Source: Rhizopus arrhizus
Taxonomy: Eukaryota; Mucoromycota; Mucoromycetes; Mucorales; Rhizopodaceae
Assembly: GCA_024220505.1 (NCBI GenBank)
Contig: JAKZZE010000026.1
Span: 740,323-804,322 of the forward strand
DNA length: 64,000 nt
Reading direction: 5' to 3'
Of this stretch, positions 43,862 through 52,742 are shown one piece after another. Under the pieces are notes generated by a model. The model was not told the DNA's origin, searched no databases, and saw only the letters and a program-made list of their open reading frames with translations. Position 1 is the stretch's first letter; every line of letters begins with the position of its first letter. The position numbers and the translations under genes are program-made.

Positions 43862-45130
43862 CTACTGCATTGAACTGGAAGTCGCAAAAGAGGAAGAAGC
43901 AGAAACAGAGGTTGGAAAACCAAGAGCAGAAGAAGAAAAAGCCCAGGAAGGAAAATCGGCATCATCAAGTTTGTCGGGGAACTCCACTTCAACGTTTTCT
44001 ATTATTCTTCTAATAGTTGGTGGAGCCCCCTTTTTCTTCATCGACTCCTTGTATCTTTTTTGCAACTCTTCGTGGAATTGCACCACCTATAGATTAATTA
44101 AGGTATATTAGAAAATGAAATTTGTCAACAACATTTTGCTTACTTCGTTGCTTCTAAATGATGGCCGTTTGACCACGAACGTACGACCGTTCTCGTCCTC
44201 TGGTCCATCTTCTTCATCTGACGTCCAGTCAACAGTCAGAATTTTACCAGCGAACGGGAAACGGGCGTCGAACGCGGAAGGGTTAGCCATATAAACAGAT
44301 CTCCTGTTAGAGAGTTTCTATCGTAAGGTATCAATGTAAGTATTTTCTATATTTTATAGTATAATCTTCAAAAATATTAAATACTCACCGTATTTATACG
44401 GCTACGACAGGTAGTTTTTGGTGAAACAACTGTCTTCCCCTTGGCCTTGTTCATCATGTAGGAATACTTGCTCCTAATTATTGCATTTACTTGTGAGGTG
44501 GTGAGCAAATCAAAACGATGGTGCTTTCTGGCTTGCTCATACAACAATGCCTTGACTTTTCTGTTATTTTTATGGGCGAAGGTAACGTCCAAGTCAAATT
44601 CGCTTCTGCGACCAACAACGTAATCACGGTAGTATTCTGCTAAATAGCTCTATATGACACAGAAAGGTATAAAATATAGTTATTAAATTACAATTACTAA
44701 TTTAATAAATATGTCCTAAACTTACACTGCATTCTTTTTTGGCCGCGTCGACCTCAGCTTCTGAAGCTCGGTGTTGCTGCTGCTGTTGCTGTTCCTGCTG
44801 CTGTTGCTGTTGCTGCAGCAATTGTTGGAATTGCTGTATCTGAGCAGCTATTATCTCTGGTGCGGCACCAGAGGCTGCTCTGATGGCTTCAGTACCAACA
44901 GGGCTCTCCAAGCGAGGAGCTGTAAAGCTACTGAAGCCTGCAACAGGAACAGAAGCGAAAACAGGAGCAGGAGCAAGAGTAGGAGCAGGAGCAAGAGTAG
45001 GAGCAGGAGCAGGAGCAGGAGCAGAAACAGGAACAACGGTGGATGATGATCCAGCAATGCTCACGGAAATTCTTGCTCTCTTGGGAGCATTGCTGGGAAC
45101 GTTGATGGGGGTGGCAGCACGACGAGACAT
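43862..45130 (-). CDS. CACTA accessory protein, four exons, TnpA-like by position
   Basis: Exons 45130-44726, 44649-44389, 44317-44144 and 44086-43862 (all phase 0, introns 76, 71 and 57 nt) give 354 aa. The N-terminus is basic, followed by an A/P repeat region (APAPAPTLAP) and a glutamine-rich stretch of about 20 residues, then a charged region. The acceptor of exon 3 at 44318-44319 is chosen because it alone keeps frame. CACTA elements usually carry a second DNA-binding protein beside the transposase; that role is inferred from position. The element at 52743-56616 has a gene with the same exon layout. Confidence 0.75.
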
Positions 45131-45609
45131 TTTTTAAAACAAATTATATAAAAAGGAAGAAAAAAAAAAAAAACAGGAGTACAAAATAAATTGAAGATGA
45201 ATAGAAAACAAGGTGATACTCATTTATTTTACAAAAAAGCGAAGAAAAAAAAAGCCTTTGGTGTTAAAGATATTACATTTAAATAAAAAAAAAAGAAGAA
45301 AAAGTTTAAACTGTTTATGAATAGTCTCTCTGAATGTTTCAATAGTTAAGCAGTATTAAAGAAGACTTATTTTTAATCGATAGTGGGTAAATGTAACACT
45401 GGTAAAATGAGGCTATAAAATAGTACTTTTTTTTTCCTTTTTTTTTCCTTTTTTTTCTTTTTTTTAAAACAAAACATTCTCTCTAAAAGGTAAGTTCTTA
45501 ATATTATATGTACTCTATTATTGTTCTAATGGTACTTGTACTTTAGTAAAATTGTATTGGTTGCTTTCTTGATGTTTCAAATGGTCTTTATAAAGTCTTT
45601 TTCCCAGGA

Positions 45610-45762
45610 TTATAGTTGCTTCTTCTTTTACTTGTTAGTATAAGCTTGGCTGGTGGGGGGGTTTTTTTTTTCTTTTTTTTTCTCATAGTCCATCTAAAGC
45701 AAGGTACTATTACTTTTACTATATACTCGATAACTAATAATTATTATAGAGGAGTACTGCTT

Positions 45763-45823
<61 letters not shown>

Positions 45824-46050
45824 GTTGGTAAAGCTTAGCAAGGTTTTTCTCTTAGCCCATCTAAAGAAAGGTACTATCATTTTTATTATATATACTCAAT
45901 AGCTAATAATTATTATAGATATCTGCTGCTTTTTTTACTTGTGAGTATACGCTTAGCTAGTTTTCTTCCCATGGTCTATCTAAAGAAAGGTACTATTACT
46001 TTTACTACATATACACGATAGCTAATAATTGTTATAGATGAATGCTGCTT
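45610..46050 (+). repeat. Tandem units of about 120 bp in the CACTA right arm
   Basis: Three related units share CATCTAAAG(A/C)AAGGTACTAT and a GCTAATAATTATTATAGA end. The second pair is spaced about 119 bp; the first spacing is longer because of a run of about 60 T residues near 45765-45829. They lie in the arm between the accessory gene start and the element end. Confidence 0.75.
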
Positions 46051-46389
46051 TGCTTTGGCCTCTTCTATCTCTTTTCTGTCTTTGCTTTGGTTCTGAAGTA
46101 CTGATGTCTTTTTTCTTTTGCTTTAAGTGCCCCAGTCCTTTAATCCTTGAATCCTTGAGCTTGGCTTTTTTTTTTTTTTTTTTTTTTTTGAGAACTTCTT
46201 GAGTTCCACGAGATTAATTGATGTATTTTTAGATTAGATGCTGCTATTCTGGTGACATTAGGTAAGTCAAGTACACTTTTAAAACGCTACAAGCAAAGAA
46301 ATACCATGTATTATTATTATTTTATTCAAATAAAAAAAAAAGCTATTTTTTATAAACAAAATCCCTATTTTTTTGTGTATATAAAGCAA

Positions 46390-46520
46390 TGTTTATTGCA
46401 ATATGAATGGTCAATAAAGAAGTATATAAAGCTATATAAGTGGTTCATAAAGAAGTATATAAGGCAATATGAGTGGTCAATAAAGAAGTATATAAGGCAA
46501 TATGAGTGGTTTATAAAAGA
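46390..46520 (+). repeat. 33-bp subterminal tandem repeat
   Basis: About three and a half units of ATAAAGAAGTATATAAGG plus CAATATGAGTGGTCA. Its position close to the right end suits a transposase or TnpA binding array. That role is inference. Confidence 0.78.
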
Positions 46521-47092
46521 GCAAAAAGACAAATAAAGTAGTGTTTTACAAAGCGTGATTGGTTGCCAAGCACCATTAGATATCAAATTGATAATAAACA
46601 AGAGCCACAACGTAACTGATGAAAGATCCATCTTGAAAGATCAGTTAACGAAAAAGTCTCCCAACAGTCTCCTGTGTTGGCCACAAATCTTGCATCATCA
46701 CATAACCAAAGGGCGAACAATAACTTACACGATTTGTGGCAGAGACAGGAGGCTGTGCGTGGATAAATCTCTTACCTGATTGTACACGATTGTAAATTAT
46801 TTCGCAAGATTGCTAGTCAATCAGGTAACGAATTTGCACTATTATTTGCAGTGCTCCCTCTGCCACAACCACTTAGTGCACGATGCGGAGGAGACCATGA
46901 ACATGACATCCTACAGACTAGCTCTTTTGATTTCTCTTTTGGCCTCTCTTCTCTCTCCTCTTTTTTGGTCCATCAAATGGTCGCTAGGACTTTTTTTCGT
47001 ATCATGTATATTCTCTTTTTGTACTTTGATTAGCAAATAATGGCCTAAAGGTCGATTGCATTAATCTTTAAATAAAAACATAAAATTTTCGA

Positions 47093-47117
47093 CTGAGCTA
47101 ATCCCTCACTTTTCTTT
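47093..47117 (-). repeat. Target duplication of the full-length LINE, left copy
   Basis: CTGAGCTAATCCCTC plus ACTTTTCTTT, 25 bp, repeated at 52183-52207. The last four bases could also belong to the LINE start. The extra 10 bp show the original 5' flank of the tRNA gene. Confidence 0.88.
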
Positions 47118-47305
47118 CGCTTTTGGTTAAAAAGGTAAACTTGTTTATTTTTCAAAAAAGCCGATAACTCCGTCAAATCAAGCCATCCATCTTCAATTTT
47201 TACACCATTCGATTCATCTTTCAAAAATACACCTTTTGGTTGCTTTAATTTTTCGAATACGTCAACTTTACATCGCTTTTTATCAGTTTGAAGTTTGTCA
47301 AAAAG

Positions 47306-48277
47306 ATGGGACCCTTAAGAAAAAACTTGGGTTCAAGGATCCCCAACGCCGCCGCCTCAACAAACTCAGCACATTCCAATGCTGACGTCACTCTTCAGTC
47401 TTTGGCTGCTGCTTACGAAGACCTTACTGCCCGCTTGAGTGCCTTAGAGCAGCTCCAGCTCGAAAACGCTCGCCTCTTGGAACTTACCAAGTCCCAAGCC
47501 AATGAAATCAATTCTTTACGTGCACAGCTTGCCGCACAATCTGCCGGAACTCCTAGGGACACCCTAAGTTCAAATGCCGCTGCTTCTTCTCCTGCTGCCC
47601 CAAATGGTGCAAAAGAGACCGTTTCTTCGCCCTACTTGGGTACTGCTGCTTCTTCATGGGCTACTGTTGCTTCACGTGGTTCCAAGAGCAAACTCCGTCG
47701 TCGTGCCGCTGCTGCAAGAGGCTTCCAGCCTGTTACAGGTGAACAAGGATTCGAATACGTGTATATACCTAGATCTCGCAAAATGTCGTACACTGAAGCT
47801 CGTCGTCGTCTTGGTCGCTTGGGTGTTGACACCTGGCGGGTGTTAGATGTTTCATTCCCAGCTCACTCCGTTGTTGGTCTACTTGTCCATCTCCAGTACA
47901 AGCCTGCTCTCGTCTCTTTGCTGGAGAAAGCAAAGATCAAGGTCCTTGATCAATTCGATCCCTTAGATCCGGACAACGTTGCTGACCCTGCTTTCTCTTC
48001 TGCGTCTCTTGAGGTACGTCAAGAAAAGATGGCGCATATTTCCAACGAGCGTTGTCTTCGTACCCTTGAGCGCTTGCGCTATCCTGTTGCTGTTGCTGTC
48101 TCTCGTTTCTTTTTGGCCAATGCCATGGTGTCTGATGAGGCTGTCTCTGAAGTCTTGGCTGCCAAGCAAGATCGTCCTGCCTTCCCACGCCATCGTGACC
48201 AACCTGACGATGAAATGCTTCTGGATCAGTATGATCAAGACCGTCCTGCCTCTCGCTCCAGCTTTGGATCATTATAA
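47306..48277 (+). CDS. LINE ORF1 protein
   Basis: 323 aa from the ATG at 47306; the copy at 57472 starts at the same codon. Residues 25-85 form a leucine-rich coiled coil (LTARLSALEQLQ), then an S/A-rich linker, then a basic region with RRRAAAARG and a globular part around 155-250. No CCHC knuckle is visible. It should be the RNA-binding particle protein. The stop TAA overlaps the ORF2 start in TAATG. Confidence 0.88.
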   Translation: MGPLRKNLGSRIPNAAASTNSAHSNADVTLQSLAAAYEDLTARLSALEQLQLENARLLELTKSQANEINSLRAQLAAQSAGTPRDTLSSNAAASSPAAPNGAKETVSSPYLGTAASSWATVASRGSKSKLRRRAAAARGFQPVTGEQGFEYVYIPRSRKMSYTEARRRLGRLGVDTWRVLDVSFPAHSVVGLLVHLQYKPALVSLLEKAKIKVLDQFDPLDPDNVADPAFSSASLEVRQEKMAHISNERCLRTLERLRYPVAVAVSRFFLANAMVSDEAVSEVLAAKQDRPAFPRHRDQPDDEMLLDQYDQDRPASRSSFGSL

Positions 48278-48279
48278 TG
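48275..48279 (+). promoter_or_regulatory. TAATG stop-start overlap between ORF1 and ORF2
   Basis: The TAA of ORF1 shares its last A with the ATG of ORF2. The same overlap is kept in the copy at 58441-58445. Termination-coupled reinitiation at UAAUG is established for the insect LINE SART1, so the same mechanism is likely here. Confidence 0.85.
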
Positions 48280-51200
48280 ATGAGTAGTAATACTTGTCAT
48301 TATAATGCATCCTCGGTCTCTCCATCTGGTATGGTCCCAGGTCCGTCAACCCCTTCCTCTCCTTTGGTTTCTCTTGGTTCTCATGGCTTCCATGGTTCAT
48401 CCTCTCGTTCTTCTTCATCAACTTCATCATCATCGTCATCACTCGTTCCGCTTACCATCGGCTTGTGGAATGCCAACGGTCTCCAGGCTTCCACAGTCGA
48501 TGATCTCCTCCGTCACTGCCAGTCGTTCTCGTTGGTCTTTATTACCGAAACCTGGTTGCTTCCTCCTGCTCGCCTTCCGACCTCATGGCAGCAGCTCCAT
48601 CTGTATGGTTCTCCCGTTGCAGGTCAGTATCGTGGTTCTATGGGTGTCTCTGCCTTGGTCTCTCCTCAGTGTCCACTTCCTGTGGTTGAGTTCCCTGTGA
48701 ACTGTAAGTATGCTCTTGGTCTGCAGTTGGGTCGTTCTCTACGGCTCATCTGTCTCTACCTGCCTCCTTCTCTGTCCACTGCTGAGGTACAGTCTGTTCT
48801 GGATTCTCTGCCTCTCACTGACGATACGATCATCTGCGGTGATCTGAATGTTCGTCTTGGTCGTCTCGTCGGTGACTCTCGTACTAACATGCGTAGCTCT
48901 GTCCTTCGTCGTTGGTGCGACGACCATGGTCTCAACATCCTGAACAAGACTCTTGCCTATGGTATCCCAACATACCTGACTTGCCGTGGTCATGCTGAGG
49001 TAAGCAGCATTGTAGACTACTACATCACCAACATGCCACTGGTTCGTTCAGCAAGTATCTCGGTTGCCTTGGATCTTTCTTTGGGGTCAGATCACAAACT
49101 GATGTCTCTCTCTTTTGAGTACTCGGTCCCTGTGGTCCATCCTACACTGTCTTCTTCTTCTCCGTCTGGTCAAGTCCGTCGTCTTTGGAATCTATCTCGG
49201 TTGAAAGAACCAGAAGTCCAGAAGCTGTATGTGTCCACCTTTGATTCCTTGTCTGCTGCTTTGCTTGACCAGCTTCAACAGCTGTGTGCAAGCCCACCGC
49301 CAACGCGTCCACCCATTGACCATCTCAACGATGAACTCAATGTGGCCATCTACTCTGCTCTGGACAAGTCAGTTGGATCTCGTGTCTCTCGACCCAAGCA
49401 TTGGAAGAAATTCTGGACCTCTCAACTGCAAGCATTGGCTGATCGTCGCGACTGGCTCTACCGTAAGTGGCGTTGGTCTCTTGGGATTGACAAAGCTTAC
49501 TGGTGGGGTCTTCATCAAGAAGCTCATGTCCGTTTCCGCACGGCTGTCAAGCGAGCTAAACGAGAATCTTGGCGTGCCTTTTGTGACTCCCTCGCTCGTG
49601 GCGACTTTTCTTCTGCAGTGCGTAGGGTCAAGCAAGTCCATAACCGTCGTCGTCCTCAAGTCTCATATGCTCATCCTGATGGTCCTGTCGCTGGTGCCAA
49701 TGCTATGCGGGATCATCTTGCATCCGTCTACTCTGGCTCTGGTCTACCATCCACTCGTCCTCCTCCTCTTCCATCGTCTGATGATCATGTTCCTTTTGAT
49801 CCTGGATCCTTTTCTGAGGGAGACTCATCTGGCTCTGGTCTTGGTTCTAGTCTTGGTTCTGGTCTTGGTCCTGGTTCTGGTTCTGGTGCTGGTCTTTCTT
49901 CTTTTTCGGCTGACTCTGTTGCTGACACAATGTGTCGACTTCCTCTGCGCAAAGCTCCTGGCTCTGATCATCTGCGTACAGAGATGCTTCTTCCCATTCG
50001 CAAACAAGTAGCTGCTATCCTGGCTCGTCTCTTTGATATCTGCTGCCAATGGTCTTACACTCCTTCTCTTTGGCGTCATGCGCAGGTCGTGCCTATCTAT
50101 AAGAAGGGCGACCCTCATCAACCGTCAAACTTCAGGCCAATCTCCTTGACGTCCATCATCCGAAAGCTGTTTGAAATGTGTCTCTTCCCATTCTTAGAAG
50201 ATGTCTCACCTCCATTGGACATTGCTCAAGGTGGTTTCCGTCCACAGCGAAGTGCTCTTGACCAAGCCCTCTGTTTGCATGACTTGATACAGGAGTACTA
50301 TCGTCGAAAGCGTCATTTCCCTGTCGTGGCGTTTCTTGATATCAAGGCTGCCTATGATACTGTCGACAGACGTGTCATATGGCAATCACTCTTGGCTGTC
50401 TCTGCTCCTTTTGCTCTGGTCTCTGTCTTGGCTCATCTTTTTGATGATGTTTCAATCTCGGTCCTGATGTCTAACCAAGTCTCGACGCCATTCACACCGA
50501 GTACAGGTGTACTTCAAGGCTCTGTCTTGAGTCCGCATCTGTACTCGATTTACATCAATACGCTGCCTGCTCTTCTTCGTTCTGCCGCCACGCGTACCAC
50601 AGCAATGGTCTCGTCCTTGTCTCCTTCTGGTCCTCCTGGTTCTGATCTTGGTCTTTCTCCTGGTCTTCCTTTTGGTCCGACATTGGATGTCTCCTCTCTG
50701 TCGTTGTCACCCACAGCCATCAACTCTCTTCTCTATGCTGATGATGTGGCGATTCTAGGTTCTGCAAGTGAAGTCAAACAGATGCTTGACCTGGCCCAAA
50801 TCCATTCACAGGTACTTGGCTACAGATGGAGTCCTACCAAGTGTGCTGTCCTCAATGCTCCAGATCCGACGTCGTCAAGATACGTCCGTCTCACTCTCTA
50901 TGATGAAGACATACCGTCTGTCGACGAGTTCGTTTATCTTGGCGTGCCATTCACCCGTAATGGTATCTCTCCGTCTCGTCTGGTCGCTCACCGCAAGCCT
51001 GGTGCACAACTCAAGATGGCTCAACTGTCTGCTATTGGTACCAATCGATCTGGTTTCTCGCTGCTGTTCTCTTCTCGCCTCTATGCTATGTTTGTACGTC
51101 CCAAGTTAGAGTATGGCCTAGCCATCTCGAAGCTGCTCAAAAAGGACTATGACGAGCTAGAGCGCGCTCAAAGTCGGTGTCTGCGTCTGATCGTTGGTGG

Positions 51201-51912
51201 CCACAAGACCTCGTCGACGGTTGTGCTTCGGCACATCTGCAACCTTCCGTCGATGCGTTTCCGTGCTGATACCTTGGTGCTAAAGTTCTGCCTTCGTGTC
51301 CAGTCCTTGCCTGATGACTGTCTCCTGTCGCTGCTTTCTTCTTCGCTGCCATCGTCACTACTATCAACTCTTCGCTCTCGACGCATTGTGCTCGATCACC
51401 CACCAGAAGTTACGGCTCCTTCTCGGCTTAAAACCTGGTTACATGCGTATCGTCAGCAAGAGTTTGATCAGTTTCTGGCTTCGACTTCTCAAGTCTTGAT
51501 CAAGGCATGTCGTCCTGTACTGCGAGTGGATCCGATCCTCTATGTTCCTGCTTCGCGTGCTGATCGTAGTCGTCTGATACGTTGGCGTATGGGTTGGCTG
51601 CCTGGTGATCCTCGTCCTTGTGCTTGTCTGTTTGGTCATAACACTCGTGCTCATCTCATGGTCTGTCCTCAGGTTCCATCGGCTCTCTGGTGTTGTCTTC
51701 CTTTCCCTCCTGCTGGTTCTACCGAGCTGCACATTGACTATTGCTTGTCTTTGTTGCCTGTTTCTCCTTCTGCTCGTTGTCCTCCGTTCTGGGTCAGTCT
51801 TTGTACCATCCTTTGGCACTTTGACCAGCTTTGCAACCCTGATGGTGATTACACCAATGATCCTTCACCTGGATTACTTTGGTATGAAAGGTCGACTTCT
51901 CGTTCTCGGTGA
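48277..51912 (+). CDS. LINE ORF2: APE-type endonuclease and reverse transcriptase
   Basis: 1211 aa performing target-primed reverse transcription. An N-terminal APE-like endonuclease has LWNANG (about 66), TETWL (about 90), GDLNVRL (about 188) and GSDHK (about 272). RT follows with KKGDPHQPSNFRPISL (about 610), LDIKAAYDTVD (about 690), GVLQGSVLSP (about 745) and YADD (about 825). The C-terminal knuckle is CxC-x8-H-x3-C (about 1115-1130), as in R1/Tad1-like LINEs. A G/S repeat lies around 515-540. No break is visible. The endonuclease probably sets the tRNA-Cys specificity. Confidence 0.93.
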   Translation: MMSSNTCHYNASSVSPSGMVPGPSTPSSPLVSLGSHGFHGSSSRSSSSTSSSSSSLVPLTIGLWNANGLQASTVDDLLRHCQSFSLVFITETWLLPPARLPTSWQQLHLYGSPVAGQYRGSMGVSALVSPQCPLPVVEFPVNCKYALGLQLGRSLRLICLYLPPSLSTAEVQSVLDSLPLTDDTIICGDLNVRLGRLVGDSRTNMRSSVLRRWCDDHGLNILNKTLAYGIPTYLTCRGHAEVSSIVDYYITNMPLVRSASISVALDLSLGSDHKLMSLSFEYSVPVVHPTLSSSSPSGQVRRLWNLSRLKEPEVQKLYVSTFDSLSAALLDQLQQLCASPPPTRPPIDHLNDELNVAIYSALDKSVGSRVSRPKHWKKFWTSQLQALADRRDWLYRKWRWSLGIDKAYWWGLHQEAHVRFRTAVKRAKRESWRAFCDSLARGDFSSAVRRVKQVHNRRRPQVSYAHPDGPVAGANAMRDHLASVYSGSGLPSTRPPPLPSSDDHVPFDPGSFSEGDSSGSGLGSSLGSGLGPGSGSGAGLSSFSADSVADTMCRLPLRKAPGSDHLRTEMLLPIRKQVAAILARLFDICCQWSYTPSLWRHAQVVPIYKKGDPHQPSNFRPISLTSIIRKLFEMCLFPFLEDVSPPLDIAQGGFRPQRSALDQALCLHDLIQEYYRRKRHFPVVAFLDIKAAYDTVDRRVIWQSLLAVSAPFALVSVLAHLFDDVSISVLMSNQVSTPFTPSTGVLQGSVLSPHLYSIYINTLPALLRSAATRTTAMVSSLSPSGPPGSDLGLSPGLPFGPTLDVSSLSLSPTAINSLLYADDVAILGSASEVKQMLDLAQIHSQVLGYRWSPTKCAVLNAPDPTSSRYVRLTLYDEDIPSVDEFVYLGVPFTRNGISPSRLVAHRKPGAQLKMAQLSAIGTNRSGFSLLFSSRLYAMFVRPKLEYGLAISKLLKKDYDELERAQSRCLRLIVGGHKTSSTVVLRHICNLPSMRFRADTLVLKFCLRVQSLPDDCLLSLLSSSLPSSLLSTLRSRRIVLDHPPEVTAPSRLKTWLHAYRQQEFDQFLASTSQVLIKACRPVLRVDPILYVPASRADRSRLIRWRMGWLPGDPRPCACLFGHNTRAHLMVCPQVPSALWCCLPFPPAGSTELHIDYCLSLLPVSPSARCPPFWVSLCTILWHFDQLCNPDGDYTNDPSPGLLWYERSTSRSR

Positions 51913-52182
51913 AATGTGTTTTGATTGTTCCTCTGGCTTTTACCTCCCACTGCCACAACCACTTAGTGCACGATGCGGAGGAGACCATGAACATGATATC
52001 CTACAAACTAGCTCTTTTGTTTTCTCTTTTGGCTTCTCTCCTCTCTCCTCTTTTTTGGTCCATCAAATGGTCGCTAGGACTTTTTTTCGTATCATGTATA
52101 TTCTCTTTTTGTACTTTGATTAGCAAATAATGACCTAAAGGTCGATTGCATTAATCTTTTAAATAAAAACATAAATTTTCGA

Positions 52183-52207
52183 CTGAGCTAATCCCTCACT
52201 TTTCTTT
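52183..52207 (-). repeat. Target duplication of the full-length LINE, right copy
   Basis: Same 25 bp as 47093-47117, followed by GATATGTGC, which should be the original upstream flank of the tRNA-Cys gene. Confidence 0.88.
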
Positions 52208-52742
52208 GATATGTGCTATGTTCGCCAGGGCCGCCTCTTTTTCTCAAATGAAACACCGATGGGTCCGGGTGACGTAGACCGGAATAGACTTATGTATGGG
52301 TCGGACGGTTATTTGACCCTGAGTGCTGGTCGTGCTGAGACTGAAATGAAGGCGGAAGTTAAGGGTTCTCAAAAGGGTCCTTATCCTAATGCTTGATCAA
52401 TCGATATTCAAGATGTAATGGTGGCCTTATGTATTTTTTGAAGAATAATGGTGGTCCCATTTAAATTGTAGAAGTATAACGGAGTGGCTAGCAGCCAATG
52501 AAAAGTATAAAAGGATTACAAGTTTTTATTGAATAAACAATATACAGTCTTCTCTTTATTTTTTTTACTTTATTCTTTTTACACTTACTTTACGCCTTTA
52601 AAGTCAATACTAGTTCTCTTTTTCCTGGTTACTGTTTTAAATTTCAAGCTATTCAAGGTAAAGCATAATCAGGGGAAAAGCATATATCATCTTTTGACAA
52701 AAGTCGGATTTTGGTCGATGATCGCCTTTGATTCCTTTTTGA
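52208..52742 (+). other. Original tRNA flank with a short unassigned ORF
   Basis: A 61-codon ORF at 52211-52396 (MCYVRQGRLFF..., with DRNRLMYGSDGY) is richer in GC than the rest and could be the tail of a gene, but has no support beyond its composition. The rest to 52742 is AT-rich with no recognisable gene. Confidence 0.3.

Larger units (their letters stand above)
39511..46853 (+). mobile_element. CACTA-like (EnSpm/Plavaka-type) transposon, 7343 bp
   Basis: Ends CACTGCAAATAAT... and ...ATTATTTGCAGTG are imperfect inverted repeats, flanked by a 3-bp duplication CTC (39508-39510, 46854-46856). The LINE sequence resumes across it, which fixes both ends. Short GATTG-containing subterminal repeats lie near both ends. 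The cargo is a Tnp2-type transposase on the plus strand and a second spliced gene on the minus strand, converging at about 43700-43860. The stretch 39511-40801 holds no gene I can support. Confidence 0.93.
39453..47092 (+). mobile_element. Short LINE 3' fragment split by a CACTA-like element
   Basis: The left part (39453-39510) matches the end of ORF2 and the start of the 3' UTR (GGTTGACTTCTCG...). The right part (46857-47092) continues at the next base and ends AAAATTTTCGA. Another CTGAGCTAATCCCTC follows at 47093-47107. Together they are about 300 bp, a strongly 5'-truncated insertion. Confidence 0.88.
47118..52182 (+). mobile_element. Full-length LINE with two ORFs, 5065 bp
   Basis: Starts CGCTTTTGGTTAAAAAGG, has a 5' UTR of about 190 bp, ORF1, ORF2 and a 3' UTR ending AAATTTTCGA without a poly(A) tail. 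It is more GC-rich than its surroundings. A 25-bp target duplication flanks it. Both ORFs are open, so it may be a source copy. Confidence 0.94.

Noticed and set aside
45616..45831. ORF ending in a long phenylalanine run
   Set aside because: It is translation of the poly-T expansion in the tandem repeat.
49229..50011. 260-codon ORF with a long LV repeat
   Set aside because: Out-of-frame reading of the G/S repeat in LINE ORF2.
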